Below, in pieces: positions 35,582 to 43,962 of a stretch of DNA of 64,000 nucleotides. The stretch's first letter is position 1, and each line of letters opens with the position of its first letter. This DNA is from JAZFSZ01 sp036446455. Its GTDB lineage: Bacteria > Pseudomonadota > Gammaproteobacteria > Acidiferrobacterales > JAJDNE01. The position numbers were made by a program, and so were the translations under genes. The stretch covers positions 1-64,000 of the forward strand of contig JAZFSZ010000098.1 in assembly GCA_036446455.1 (NCBI GenBank), read 5' to 3'. The notes beneath the pieces are model-generated. The model worked only from the letters and a program-made list of their open reading frames with translations. It searched no databases and was not told the DNA's origin.

Positions 35582-36307
35582 TTAAAGGGTGAAATTTTCA
35601 CCCAGATAAACGCGCTTGACATCCTCATTCTGGAGGACGTTCGCTGGCGTTCCGGCAGTCAGAATCGACCCCTCGCTGAGGATATAGGCGCGGTCGCAAA
35701 TCTTCAGCGTTTCACGCACATTATGATCAGTAATCAGCACGCCGATGCCCAGTTCCTGCAACTGCTTGATTAAGTGTTGAATTTCAATTACTGATATGGG
35801 ATCCACGCCGGCAAAGGGTTCATCCAGTAAAATAAAGGCGGGTTGTGTGGCCAGGGCCCGGGCGATTTCCGCGCGTCGGCGTTCGCCACCGGATAGGCTG
35901 ATACCCAGCGTATTGCGGCGCTCGGTAATATGCAGATCCTGCATCAATTGCTCAAGGCGGTGCTGGCGTTGTTCCCTGTCCAGATCCGCCCGTGTTTCGA
36001 GGATTGCCATAATGTTCTGTTCTACCGTCAGCTTGCGGAAAATGGACGGTTCTTGTGGCAGGTAACCCACGCCCAGCTTGGCGCGTTGGTGCATGGGCAG
36101 GGCGGTAATGTCTTTATCATCCAGGTGCAGAATGCCCTTATCGGCCTTGATCAGGCCGACAATTATATAAAAACAGGTAGTCTTTCCGGCCCCGTTGGGG
36201 CCCAATAGCCCAACGACTTCGCCGCTGTTGACCGATAGGGAGACATCGTTAACCACGTTGCGTCCCTTGTACTGTTTTTTCAGTCCGGTTGCCGTCAGTG
36301 TGCTCAT
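35582..36307 (-). CDS. lptB: LPS export ABC transporter ATP-binding protein LptB
   Basis: LptB is the ATPase of LptB2FGC, which pulls LPS from the inner membrane to the LptA bridge. The 241-residue protein has Walker A GPNGAGKTT (about 35-43), the Q-loop YLPQEPSIFRKLTVEQN, signature LSGGERRRAEIARAL and Walker B FILLDEPFAGVDP. It starts with four bases of overlap with lptA and precedes rpoN by about 130 nt. lptF and lptG are not in the window, which is normal. Confidence 0.96.
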   Translation of the reverse strand: MSTLTATGLKKQYKGRNVVNDVSLSVNSGEVVGLLGPNGAGKTTCFYIIVGLIKADKGILHLDDKDITALPMHQRAKLGVGYLPQEPSIFRKLTVEQNIMAILETRADLDREQRQHRLEQLMQDLHITERRNTLGISLSGGERRRAEIARALATQPAFILLDEPFAGVDPISVIEIQHLIKQLQELGIGVLITDHNVRETLKICDRAYILSEGSILTAGTPANVLQNEDVKRVYLGENFTL

Positions 36308-36867
36308 TTCTGCATGCCTGGCGGAGGCAGCGTTTGCGTGGCCAAACGTTTGATCTGAAACGTTGCCTTGACAGGTGTAGAGCGGTTCAGGCCTTCTGCC
36401 ATAATAGTATCGTCATTAATGTGATAGGTGACTTCAGCGCTTTTTATCACATCGTTGCCCTGGCGGACGATGACTTTGCCGGTAACGATTACCAGGTTGC
36501 GTTTTACCAGGTAAAGCAGGCGCTCACCGTTGACTGTTGTTAGCATTTTATTTTGAGGATCGCGTATTCTGACAATAACGGGATTGCCAAAGGCTCTAAT
36601 CGTATCAATATTACTGTTGCGCTGCTTTACCGTTGCCTTGTCAGCGATAAAAGATAATTTACCACGTTTAAGATGAACCTTGCCCTGGTAAGTGGATAGC
36701 CCTGTCCGCTGATCCACGGTGATGTGTTGAGCGCGCAAATAGATCGGATTGTCCCCACCATAGGTGAGCGGTGAGATTGCCGACATCACAATTGCCAATA
36801 ACCAGCACTGTGGGTTACTGCCTGCCTGCGCGGAAATTTCGGAAATCAGATTATTTGTTTTCGACAT
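36304..36867 (-). CDS. lptA: LPS transport periplasmic protein LptA
   Basis: LptA polymerises into the periplasmic beta-jellyroll bridge between LptC and LptD. The 187-residue protein has a hydrophobic leader (about 18-35; its n-region is unusually long for a signal peptide, so the start could lie a few codons later) and the OstA-like beta repeats: LRAQHITVDQRTGLSTYQGKVHL, FIADKATV, LVIVTGKVIVRQGNDVIKSAEVTYH (here described by pattern G-x-V-x-x-x-x-G). It lies 30 nt after the unusually short lptC and overlaps lptB. Confidence 0.92.
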   Translation of the reverse strand: MSKTNNLISEISAQAGSNPQCWLLAIVMSAISPLTYGGDNPIYLRAQHITVDQRTGLSTYQGKVHLKRGKLSFIADKATVKQRNSNIDTIRAFGNPVIVRIRDPQNKMLTTVNGERLLYLVKRNLVIVTGKVIVRQGNDVIKSAEVTYHINDDTIMAEGLNRSTPVKATFQIKRLATQTLPPPGMQK

Positions 36868-36896
36868 GCTATCCGGGTAGGGGCCAAGGCACCGGG

Positions 36897-37319
36897 TTAT
36901 TGCAAGATGACACGTGTTGAATCTGAACGAATGTCGCTCAGCACATTGCCATTTTTTTTGCGAATAATACGAACGTTCTTTTCCATATAAAGTTCCAGAC
37001 CACTATCCGGGTATCGCGCTCTGTCGGCGCTGGTATGTATTGTGATGCCATCGCGCAGATATTGCACGAGGTAGGCGTTGTCCAGACGCGCCAGCCCCTC
37101 CTTTGGATAATGTGTCAAACGTTTTGCGGACAGACTGAATTTCTTTTTTCCATTTATGTTCATTTGAACGACATGCAGGCCATCAATAATATAGTCTGGC
37201 GTGGCAGGACTGCCGGTGACAATGGGCCGATCGGGCAGGCGCAGGGTGGTTGAAAGCCACCAGAGAAAGACGGTAAAAACCAATACAGCAGAGACAATGG
37301 CAAGGCGCTTTCTATCCAT
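36897..37319 (-). CDS. lptC: LPS export protein LptC, C-terminally short
   Basis: LptC is the single-pass periplasmic partner of LptB2FG that hands LPS to LptA. The 140-residue protein has one N-terminal membrane helix (about 7-25) and the first half to two thirds of the beta-jellyroll (FSLSAKRLTHYP, HTSADRARYP, LYMEKNVRIIRKKNG). It then stops at SDSTRVILQ, where relatives of about 190 residues continue with two more strands. Only 30 nt separate the stop from lptA, so the missing part is not just frame-shifted. The lost C-terminal edge is the part that contacts LptA in E. coli. It sits in the usual kdsC-lptC-lptA order. Confidence 0.88.
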   Translation of the reverse strand: MDRKRLAIVSAVLVFTVFLWWLSTTLRLPDRPIVTGSPATPDYIIDGLHVVQMNINGKKKFSLSAKRLTHYPKEGLARLDNAYLVQYLRDGITIHTSADRARYPDSGLELYMEKNVRIIRKKNGNVLSDIRSDSTRVILQ

Positions 37320-37356
37320 TAGCGGCCGGAAGTTGCGTTTTCGTTATGCGACTTTT

Positions 37357-37938
37357 TCAAAGGTAGCGCTTCATTTCCTCGGCATAGTTGCCTTGAGCAA
37401 ACATCATCATTTCACAGAATTCCCGTGCGGCGCCACAACCACCGTTGCTGGGGGTAATCCAGTGTGAGTGCTCCTTGACCAGGGGGTGGCCATCGGCCAC
37501 CGCCACCGACAGGCCGACGCGTAGCATAATCGGAAGATCAACAATGTCATCGCCGACGAAGGCCACCTCATCGTGCTGCAGACCGAGATCCATGATCAGC
37601 TTTTCATATACCGGCAGTTTTTCCAGAGCGCCCTGGTAAAGATGCCTGATCTTGATGTCGTTGGCCCGATGCTCGACAACTCTGGACATACGGCCGGTAA
37701 TGATGGCCGTATCGACACCATTGGCCGCCAGCATTTTCATACCGAGCCCGTCGCGCGAATTAAAGGCCTTGTATTCCTGTCCGTCATCACCCAGAAATAA
37801 CGCACCAGTGGTGAGAACTCCATCGACATCAAAAATGGCAAGTTTGATCTTCTGTGCGCGTATGATGACGGCTTCATCGATTTCAAACATGGGTGCCAGG
37901 TTGGCAGGCACGATCGGGCGCGAGTGGTTATCTGACAT
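37357..37938 (-). CDS. kdsC: 3-deoxy-D-manno-octulosonate 8-phosphate phosphatase
   Basis: KdsC removes phosphate from Kdo-8-phosphate, giving Kdo for lipid A-core synthesis. The 193-residue HAD phosphatase has the nucleophile motif FDVDGVLT (about 34-41), the specificity loop FNSRDGLGMKML, motif II IITGR and motif III/IV FVGDDIVDLPIM. It overlaps kdsD and leads into lptC. Length is slightly above the E. coli enzyme. Confidence 0.95.
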   Translation of the reverse strand: MSDNHSRPIVPANLAPMFEIDEAVIIRAQKIKLAIFDVDGVLTTGALFLGDDGQEYKAFNSRDGLGMKMLAANGVDTAIITGRMSRVVEHRANDIKIRHLYQGALEKLPVYEKLIMDLGLQHDEVAFVGDDIVDLPIMLRVGLSVAVADGHPLVKEHSHWITPSNGGCGAAREFCEMMMFAQGNYAEEMKRYL

Positions 37939-38909
37939 CAGATAATTCCTGCTCTCAACAGGTCATGCATGTTGAGAGCGCCCAGTACGCGACCACTGTC
38001 ATCCACAGCGAACAGACCATTTATTTTTTTTGTTTGCATTAGCTGTACCGCTTCCGCCGCCAGTATATCGGCACTGATTGTGACGGGATTCGAGGTCATG
38101 ACATCTTTAATTCCCGCACTGTAGACATCCACGCCCTGTTCAAGCGTGCGTCGTAAATCGCCGTCGGTATAGATTCCCTTGAGGCGATTGCCTTTATCCA
38201 CAATCGCCGTCATCCCCAGTGATTTGCTCGACATTTCCAGCAGGGCATCCTTCAGCGATACATCTTCATTGACGATGGGCAGCTGGTCGCCGCTGTGCAT
38301 AATATCTTTTACATAGAGCAGCAGTCGTCGTCCAAGTTGGCCACCGGGGTGTGAGCGCGCAAAATCCTCTTCCGTAAAGTTACGGGATTTCAGCAGGGCT
38401 ACCGCCAACGCATCTCCCATGGCCAGGGTGGCGGTGGTGCTTGAGGTCGGTGTCAGATTGAGTGGGCAGGCCTCTTTGGCGACACTGATATCCAACACGA
38501 CGTCAGACTGGCGAGCGAGTTCTGATGAGATATTGCCTGTCATGGATATGAGTTTTACTCCCATGCGCTTGATCATTGGCAGGATGGTCAGGATTTCCGT
38601 TGTCGAGCCCGAGTTGGAGATCGCCAATACGATATCATCCGGGGTAATCATTCCAAGATCGCCGTGGCTGGCCTCACCGGGATGAACAAAGAATGCCGGG
38701 GTGCCGGTACTGGCCAGGGTGGCGGCGATCTTGCCGCCGATGTGGCCTGACTTGCCCATGCCCACGACCACGACACGACCGGTACAATTGAGTATGGTTT
38801 CGCAGGCGCGAACAAACTCTGAATTAATGCGATCGGAAAGGGCAGCGACTGCCTCGGCCTCGAGGGCGATAACGTTCTTGCCCAGCTTCTGGAAAGACGT
38901 TTCCGTCAT
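37938..38909 (-). CDS. kdsD: D-arabinose 5-phosphate isomerase
   Basis: KdsD converts ribulose 5-phosphate to arabinose 5-phosphate, the Kdo precursor. The 323-residue protein has a SIS domain (about 30-180; VVGMGKSGHIGGKIAATLAS and HPGEASHGDLGM) and two CBS domains (about 205-320; IMHSGDQLPIV, GIYTDGDLRR). The frame is open 94 codons further upstream, but the ATG at 38909 gives the normal length and the typical N-terminus. Its stop overlaps the kdsC start. This gene heads the kdsD-kdsC-lptC-lptA-lptB unit. Confidence 0.95.
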   Translation of the reverse strand: MTETSFQKLGKNVIALEAEAVAALSDRINSEFVRACETILNCTGRVVVVGMGKSGHIGGKIAATLASTGTPAFFVHPGEASHGDLGMITPDDIVLAISNSGSTTEILTILPMIKRMGVKLISMTGNISSELARQSDVVLDISVAKEACPLNLTPTSSTTATLAMGDALAVALLKSRNFTEEDFARSHPGGQLGRRLLLYVKDIMHSGDQLPIVNEDVSLKDALLEMSSKSLGMTAIVDKGNRLKGIYTDGDLRRTLEQGVDVYSAGIKDVMTSNPVTISADILAAEAVQLMQTKKINGLFAVDDSGRVLGALNMHDLLRAGII

Positions 38910-38948
38910 AGTAAATGTGCAACAACCGGTAGTTTTGGATAGCGATTG

Positions 38949-38980
38949 AGTATAGCGAAAGCGGACAGAAATTACTTCAG
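38949..38980 (-). promoter_or_regulatory. Possible promoter of the kdsD-lpt operon
   Basis: On the reverse strand TATACT (38954-38949) forms a good -10 element about 40 nt before the kdsD ATG; the expected -35 place is AT-rich but has no good consensus. The 138-nt gap is shared with the divergent DUF72-like gene. Confidence 0.35.
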
Positions 38981-39047
38981 CATTGCATCGGCTCTGACCC
39001 GTCAGTACAGTATCCGGTAGCTTGGAATTGACAGGTAACGTGAGGCA

Positions 39048-39728
39048 ATGACAAAAGAATTGATGGTTGGCACGACAGGTTGGGACCACAATGATTGGGT
39101 GGTCGACTACTATCCGGACGACTTGCCCGATGACTGGCGTTTCGCTTACTACAGTAACGACCATCGCTCGGTGCTTGTGCCAGCCGACCACTTCCAGACG
39201 TATGATGAGGATGCGCTATCGGAATTGTTGGAGGACTGTGACGAATCGTTTCGCTTTGTTGTCGAGATACCCGAAACCTGTCTGGAAGATACGGGTACTG
39301 AATTGTTGCAGGCGTTTCTCAACGGAATTTCATCCCTGTATTCGCGGCTCGGTGGTTTCTATTTGCCGTTAGGCGAGGCCACAAGTCAGGGGGTGGCTCG
39401 ATTACCGGCCAAGGTCAAGCTGTTGCAGGAGCACGGTCCTCTTTGTATCGACTTTGAGCACGAATCCGGAGCTTCGGAACAGCTGATACGATTAATGGCC
39501 GATAACAATATTGGTTTGTGCTGGCATCCTGAATGTGATGATGAGCCCACCACTGGTGGAGCATTAATGCTTGTGCTAAGTGATGAGGAAACTCCCAGGG
39601 CTCATAGACATATAATTGAAGCCCTGGAGGAATGGATGCAGCAAAGTTACGGTTTGACCGGGTTGTTTTTGAAAACGTCCGCGGCCGCGAGTCAGGCACG
39701 CATTATTGCTGAAATGCTCGGTGTCTAA
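39048..39728 (+). CDS. DUF72-like (YecE-type) protein
   Basis: The 226-residue protein opens with LMVGTTGWDHNDWVVDYYPDDLP, the pattern of DUF72 proteins (I-G-T-S-G-W-x-Y-x-x-W-x-x-x-F-Y-P), followed by a FRFVVEIP strand and FEHES / LCWHPE strands, consistent with a TIM-barrel. It is shorter and more acidic than usual DUF72 members and lacks several of their aromatic residues, so it is a divergent branch. DUF72 function is unknown. Start ATG at 39048 has GAGG five bases upstream. It is inserted between the divergent kds/lpt operon and the mla operon, 135 nt before mlaF. Confidence 0.7.
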   Translation: MTKELMVGTTGWDHNDWVVDYYPDDLPDDWRFAYYSNDHRSVLVPADHFQTYDEDALSELLEDCDESFRFVVEIPETCLEDTGTELLQAFLNGISSLYSRLGGFYLPLGEATSQGVARLPAKVKLLQEHGPLCIDFEHESGASEQLIRLMADNNIGLCWHPECDDEPTTGGALMLVLSDEETPRAHRHIIEALEEWMQQSYGLTGLFLKTSAAASQARIIAEMLGV

Positions 39729-39863
39729 CCGGTCTGATTATGATGGCGCATCGATTCTGTGTTTGGGCGTGTTTTCGTGTGTGGACTATGGCGCGCGCTC
39801 AGGAGATTCCGTGTTACATTGATCCAGTCAGGATCGGTAAAAATAAACGCAAAGGAACCGCCG

Positions 39864-40712
39864 TTGGAGACAAGCAGCAACGCCGTTGTTGAGATTCGGG
39901 ATGTCAGCTTCAGTTACGGCGACAGACTCATTATCGACCATCTGTCCCTGACCATTCCCCGGGGCAAGGTGGTCGCTATCATGGGAGGCAGTGGTTGCGG
40001 CAAGACCACCTTGCTGAACCTCATTGGCGGTCGCATCAAACCCGATTCCGGAAGTCTGATGGTCGATGGCATGTCGGTCCCCGACTTGAGCAAAAAGGAA
40101 CTCTTCGCTTTGCGCAAGCGCATGGGCATGTTGTTCCAGTCCGGTGCGCTGCTAACCGATTTATCTGTGTTCGAGAACGTGGCGTTCCCGATTCGGGAGC
40201 ATACACAGTTACCGGAATCATTACTGCGCAAAGTCGTGCTGATGAAGCTGGAACGGGTGGGATTGCGTGGTGCCTGGGACTTGATGCCGTCGGAGCTTTC
40301 CGGTGGTATGGCGCGGCGTGCCGCCCTGGCGCGCGCCATCGCTCTCGAACCGATGATGATAATGTACGACGAACCGTTTACCGGGCTGGATCCCATCTCC
40401 AAGGGAGTGATTGCCAAGCTCATCAAGGAACTCAACCAGGTGCTGGGTATTACATCCATCGTCGTATCCCACGACGTTGCCGATACCTGCGCCATTTCGG
40501 ATTACGCTTACCTGGTGGGCGAAGGGCGAATCATAGGAGAGGGTTCACCGGCAGAGGTACTGCAGTCCGGTTCCGAACATGTTCGCCAGTTTATGCAAGG
40601 TTTACCCGATGGGCCAGTGCCGTACCAGTATCCGGCACCGGATTATGTTCAGGATCTGCTCGCGCTTGACGTCAATCAATCGGTCAACGGACAAGTGGCA
40701 GAAAATGAATAG
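39864..40712 (+). CDS. mlaF: Phospholipid ABC transporter ATP-binding protein MlaF
   Basis: MlaF powers the MlaFEDB complex that moves phospholipids between inner membrane and periplasmic MlaC. The protein has Walker A GGSGCGKTTLL, signature ELSGGMARRAALARAI and Walker B MIMYDEPFTGLDP. The TTG at 39864 is chosen because AAAGGA lies seven bases upstream and the product (282 residues) begins just before VVEIRDVSFSYG, as in relatives; the longer frame from 39759 adds 35 residues with no family match. The stop overlaps mlaE. Confidence 0.92.
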   Translation: METSSNAVVEIRDVSFSYGDRLIIDHLSLTIPRGKVVAIMGGSGCGKTTLLNLIGGRIKPDSGSLMVDGMSVPDLSKKELFALRKRMGMLFQSGALLTDLSVFENVAFPIREHTQLPESLLRKVVLMKLERVGLRGAWDLMPSELSGGMARRAALARAIALEPMMIMYDEPFTGLDPISKGVIAKLIKELNQVLGITSIVVSHDVADTCAISDYAYLVGEGRIIGEGSPAEVLQSGSEHVRQFMQGLPDGPVPYQYPAPDYVQDLLALDVNQSVNGQVAENE

Positions 40713-41559
40713 GCTCGCAGGCAAACGGGTGGTACTGCTGAAAGGCAAGCTCACCGATTGGTTTCTGTCAGTAGTCACTGTCGACAGATTGCGGCGCATC
40801 GGTCGTATGACGCTTGCCATGCTGCGCCGGCTGGGACGTGCCACCGTTTTTCTCTATGAAATCCTGCTGGGGACCTGGTATCTGGTACCTCGTTTCTCGC
40901 TGATCGTTCAGCAAGTGTTCAATGTTGGTGTGCTAACACTGCTTATAATACTGGTATCCGGTCTGTTCGTTGGCATGGTGTTGGCGTTGCAGGGATACAA
41001 CACTTTGGTCAATTTTGGCGCCGAGGACAGCCTCGGTCTGCTGGTGGCATTGTCGCTGGTTCGTGAGCTGGGTCCGGTGGTGACTGCCCTGTTGTTTGCC
41101 GGCCGGGCCGGGTCGGCGTTAACGGCGGAAATCGGCTTGATGAAGGCGACAGAGCAACTTGCCGGTATGGAAATGATGGCAGTGAACCCGATCAATCGGG
41201 TTATGGCACCGCGATTCTTTGCCGGCATTATCGCCCTGCCCCTGCTGACAACCATGTTCAGCGCCGTCGGGGTGTTGGGCGGCCATCTGGTGGGAGTCGG
41301 TCTGATGGGGCTGGATAGCGGCGCCTTCTGGTCGCAAATGCAGAATGGTGTCGATTTCTATGATGATATTCTGAATGGATTGACCAAGAGTGTGGTGTTT
41401 GGATTTACCATAAGCTGGATCGCTGTTTTTGAAGGTTATGATGCAGTGCCGACATCAGAAGGGGTGAGTCGTGCGACCAATCACACGGTTGTGTATTCCT
41501 CCCTCGCTGTACTGACGCTGGATTTTATTATTACCTCACTAACCTTGGGAGGCGCGTAA
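40705..41559 (+). CDS. mlaE: Phospholipid ABC transporter permease MlaE
   Basis: MlaE is the membrane core of the Mla transporter. The 284-residue protein has an N-terminal amphipathic region and about five membrane segments; family motifs include LILVSGLFVGMVLALQGYNTL, LVRELGPVVTALLFAGRAGSALTAEIGLMKATEQL (E-x-G-P-V and A-E-I-G core) and the MMAVNPINRVMAPRF loop. The ATG at 40705 overlaps the mlaF stop by eight bases. About 24 N-terminal residues exceed the E. coli length. Confidence 0.93.
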   Translation: MNRLAGKRVVLLKGKLTDWFLSVVTVDRLRRIGRMTLAMLRRLGRATVFLYEILLGTWYLVPRFSLIVQQVFNVGVLTLLIILVSGLFVGMVLALQGYNTLVNFGAEDSLGLLVALSLVRELGPVVTALLFAGRAGSALTAEIGLMKATEQLAGMEMMAVNPINRVMAPRFFAGIIALPLLTTMFSAVGVLGGHLVGVGLMGLDSGAFWSQMQNGVDFYDDILNGLTKSVVFGFTISWIAVFEGYDAVPTSEGVSRATNHTVVYSSLAVLTLDFIITSLTLGGA

Positions 41560-41560
41560 T

Positions 41561-42043
41561 ATGCAAAAGAAAAGCATGCTTGAGTTGTGGGTTGGAATAT
41601 TTATTGCCTCGGGTCTGGCGGCCCTTGCCATGCTGGCGTTTCAGGTAGGCGATGTCGGCAGCACGGAGGTTTCTGATCCTTATCAACTGAAGGCCCGCTT
41701 CAACAATATTGGTGGACTCAAGGTGAAGTCGCCCATCACTATTGCTGGTGTGCGCATCGGCAGGGTGGCAGAGATTAATTTCGATCACGATAGCTATCGG
41801 GCGCTGGTGACCCTATCGATCGATGGCCGTTACAAAAATATACCAAGCGACGCCAGTGCCTCTATCCTGACCTCGGGCCTGTTGGGCGAGCAATACATTG
41901 GTATTGAGCCGGGCGGCAGTGAAGAATACCTGCGCCATGGCGATGAAATCCAGTTGACGCAGTCGGCACTGGTGCTGGAGAACCTGATCGGGCAATTCAT
42001 GGTCAAAATGACGGAAGGGTCCGGAACCGGCCAATCAAATTGA
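41561..42043 (+). CDS. mlaD: Phospholipid transport protein MlaD (MCE domain)
   Basis: MlaD forms a hexameric ring with a hydrophobic pore between MlaE and MlaC. The 160-residue protein has one N-terminal membrane helix (about 8-27) and one MCE domain (about 40-118, LKARFNNIGGLKVKSPITIAGVRIG by pattern; SGLLGEQYIGIEPG), then a short helical tail. It is slightly shorter than E. coli MlaD. It starts two bases after mlaE. Confidence 0.94.
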   Translation: MQKKSMLELWVGIFIASGLAALAMLAFQVGDVGSTEVSDPYQLKARFNNIGGLKVKSPITIAGVRIGRVAEINFDHDSYRALVTLSIDGRYKNIPSDASASILTSGLLGEQYIGIEPGGSEEYLRHGDEIQLTQSALVLENLIGQFMVKMTEGSGTGQSN

Positions 42044-42072
42044 TGGTGAATTAAAGCAGAGAGGTTATAGGC

Positions 42073-42726
42073 ATGTTGTTGAAATGGGTCCATACAGTTG
42101 CGGTTGCCGCCATGATCGGTCTGACGCCAGCGGTGCAGGCAGAGGCCACACCCGATGAGCTGGTGCGTTTCACCACTGCCGAAATATTGAATCTACTCAA
42201 GACCAGGAAGCCGTATTACACAGCAGACAAGAACCGTCTATACGATATGGTGGACGAGAAAATTCTGCCCCATTTTGATTTTCGCAAAATGTCACAGTGG
42301 GTTCTGGGTATACACTGGCGTCGCGCCAGTGAGGCGCAGCGTTCGGTCTTTACAACAGAATTTCGCAAGCTGCTGGTAAGAACTTATGCCACGGCACTGT
42401 TGAAATATACGGACCAGGAAATTGTGCAGCTGCCTTATACCGGCAAGCCGGATGACAAAATCACCGTAGTGAAAACAGAAATCAAGCAGAAAACCGGCGA
42501 GCCCAATATCGCCCTATATTATACTTTCTATAATCGGCATCCTGGCTGGAAGATATTTGATCTGACTATCGAGGGCGTCAGCCTGGTGGCAAATTATCGC
42601 AAGGTCTATGCCACACGCATTCAGCGTGAGGGTCTCGACGCCTTAATTAAGAATCTCACTGCTCAAAATGCCAAAGCGATCAGGGATGCCGTGAGAAATG
42701 CACAAACAGGAAACAGCAATGGCTAG
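42073..42726 (+). CDS. mlaC: Phospholipid-binding periplasmic protein MlaC
   Basis: MlaC shuttles phospholipids across the periplasm between MlaA and MlaFEDB. The 217-residue protein has a signal peptide (cleavage after VQAEA) and the MlaC/Ttg2D domain with the KILPHFDFRKMSQWVLG and FRKLLVRTYATALLKY helices, followed by the DLTIEGVSLVANYR strand. Start ATG at 42073, 29 nt after mlaD; its stop overlaps mlaB. mlaA is not in the window. Confidence 0.93.
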   Translation: MLLKWVHTVAVAAMIGLTPAVQAEATPDELVRFTTAEILNLLKTRKPYYTADKNRLYDMVDEKILPHFDFRKMSQWVLGIHWRRASEAQRSVFTTEFRKLLVRTYATALLKYTDQEIVQLPYTGKPDDKITVVKTEIKQKTGEPNIALYYTFYNRHPGWKIFDLTIEGVSLVANYRKVYATRIQREGLDALIKNLTAQNAKAIRDAVRNAQTGNSNG

Positions 42727-43027
42727 ACAAAGTCAGGCGGCGACCATCGAGGGTAACGGAGGCCCGTTGCAGGTGAAGGGTGCCTTGACCTTTGCAACCG
42801 TGCCGGCGTTGGCCGCGCTAATAAAGATCTGGGCAGTCTCAGAGGAAATACCAATTGTTGTTGACCTCTCGGGTGTTTCACATTCCGATAGTGCCGGGCT
42901 GGCGCTGTTGTTGCAGTGGGTTGGTGATGTCCGTGCGCTAGGTGGCGAACTCAGGTTCATCAATATCCCGGTTCAGGTTGAAGACTTTATTCGCGTTAAT
43001 GGTCTTGCCCAATTGTTAATTAACTGA
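42719..43027 (+). CDS. mlaB: STAS-domain protein MlaB
   Basis: MlaB binds MlaF and is needed for stable, active transporter. The 102-residue protein is a single STAS domain with IVVDLSGVSHSDSAGLALLLQW (D-S-A-G-L core) and FINIPVQVEDFIRVNGL. The ATG at 42719 is chosen because AGGAAAC sits five bases upstream; it overlaps the mlaC stop. An in-frame ATG seven codons earlier lacks a site. Confidence 0.92.
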   Translation: MARQSQAATIEGNGGPLQVKGALTFATVPALAALIKIWAVSEEIPIVVDLSGVSHSDSAGLALLLQWVGDVRALGGELRFINIPVQVEDFIRVNGLAQLLIN

Positions 43028-43038
43028 GGCGCAATTCC

Positions 43039-43962
43039 GTGACAGCGGCTATCTCCATTGCCGGCGTGAAGAAACGATTCGGCGATGTACAGGCCCTTGC
43101 CGGCGTTGATTTCGAGGTCGATCGTGGCGAATTCTTTGGATTACTTGGTCCCAACGGGGCGGGCAAGTCCACTCTCATTAACATCATTTCCGGGCTCACG
43201 CGTGCAGATAGCGGTACGATTACTGTTCTTGGCCACGACGTCGTGCGTGACTATCGGCAATCGCGGCAACATCTGGGAGTGGTGCCACAGGAGCTGGTGT
43301 TTGATCCCTTTTTTACTGTGCGTGAGGTCCTGCGCATACAGGCCGGTTACTTCGGTCTGGGTAAGTCCTCCTGGGCTTGGGTAGACCAGCTGATCGATGG
43401 GCTGAAACTGGGCGACAAGGCAGATGCCAATATGCGTTCCCTGTCCGGGGGCATGAAGCGCCGCGTGCTGGTGGCGCAGGCATTGGTGCATAAACCCGAG
43501 GTCGTGGTGCTGGATGAACCCACGGCGGGGGTCGATGTCGAGCTGCGACAGTCGTTGTGGACATTTATTAGACAATTGCACGGACAGGGAAGCACCATTG
43601 TGTTGACGACGCACTACCTCGAAGAGGCGGAATCACTTTGTGACCGTATCGCTATTCTCAATCATGGCAAGCTCATCGCTCTGGACAGCAAGCAAGATTT
43701 ACTGGCACGGGGCATTGGCAAACGTATGTGTGTCTATATCACGACGGCGGAACCAGTTGGTCAGCTGCCTGATGCCCTGGCTGTCCGCGTGCGACATCAG
43801 CACGGAAACCGCATAGAACTGGAAATCGATCGTGCGTCGGAGTCGGTAGTGCAGATTCTGGATGAGTTGCGCGACAGCGGTATCGTGGTGACGGACCTGC
43901 ATACCGAGGAAGCGGATCTGGAAGACGTCTTCGTCGAGCTGATCACCGAGGCGCGCAAATGA
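43039..43962 (+). CDS. yadG: ABC-2 type exporter ATP-binding protein (YadG-like)
   Basis: The 307-residue protein is an ABC-2 type ATPase: Walker A GPNGAGKSTLIN, signature SLSGGMKRRVLVAQAL, Walker B VVVLDEPTAGVDVELR and H-loop LTTHYLEEAESLCDR, with a C-terminal extension of about 90 residues. Start is GTG at 43039 with GAGG nine bases upstream. It overlaps the permease gene by four bases. YadGH-like exporters follow mlaB in many gammaproteobacteria; the substrate is unknown. Confidence 0.9.
   Translation: MTAAISIAGVKKRFGDVQALAGVDFEVDRGEFFGLLGPNGAGKSTLINIISGLTRADSGTITVLGHDVVRDYRQSRQHLGVVPQELVFDPFFTVREVLRIQAGYFGLGKSSWAWVDQLIDGLKLGDKADANMRSLSGGMKRRVLVAQALVHKPEVVVLDEPTAGVDVELRQSLWTFIRQLHGQGSTIVLTTHYLEEAESLCDRIAILNHGKLIALDSKQDLLARGIGKRMCVYITTAEPVGQLPDALAVRVRHQHGNRIELEIDRASESVVQILDELRDSGIVVTDLHTEEADLEDVFVELITEARK

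Noticed and set aside
39066..39083. TGGCAC-like sequence resembling a sigma-54 -24/-12 site
   Set aside because: Spacing to the TTG part is off by one and it lies inside a coding sequence.
38910..39191. 94-codon extension of KdsD on the reverse strand
   Set aside because: It overlaps the start of the divergent DUF72-like gene and the likely promoter; the SIS-domain N-terminus starts at 38909.
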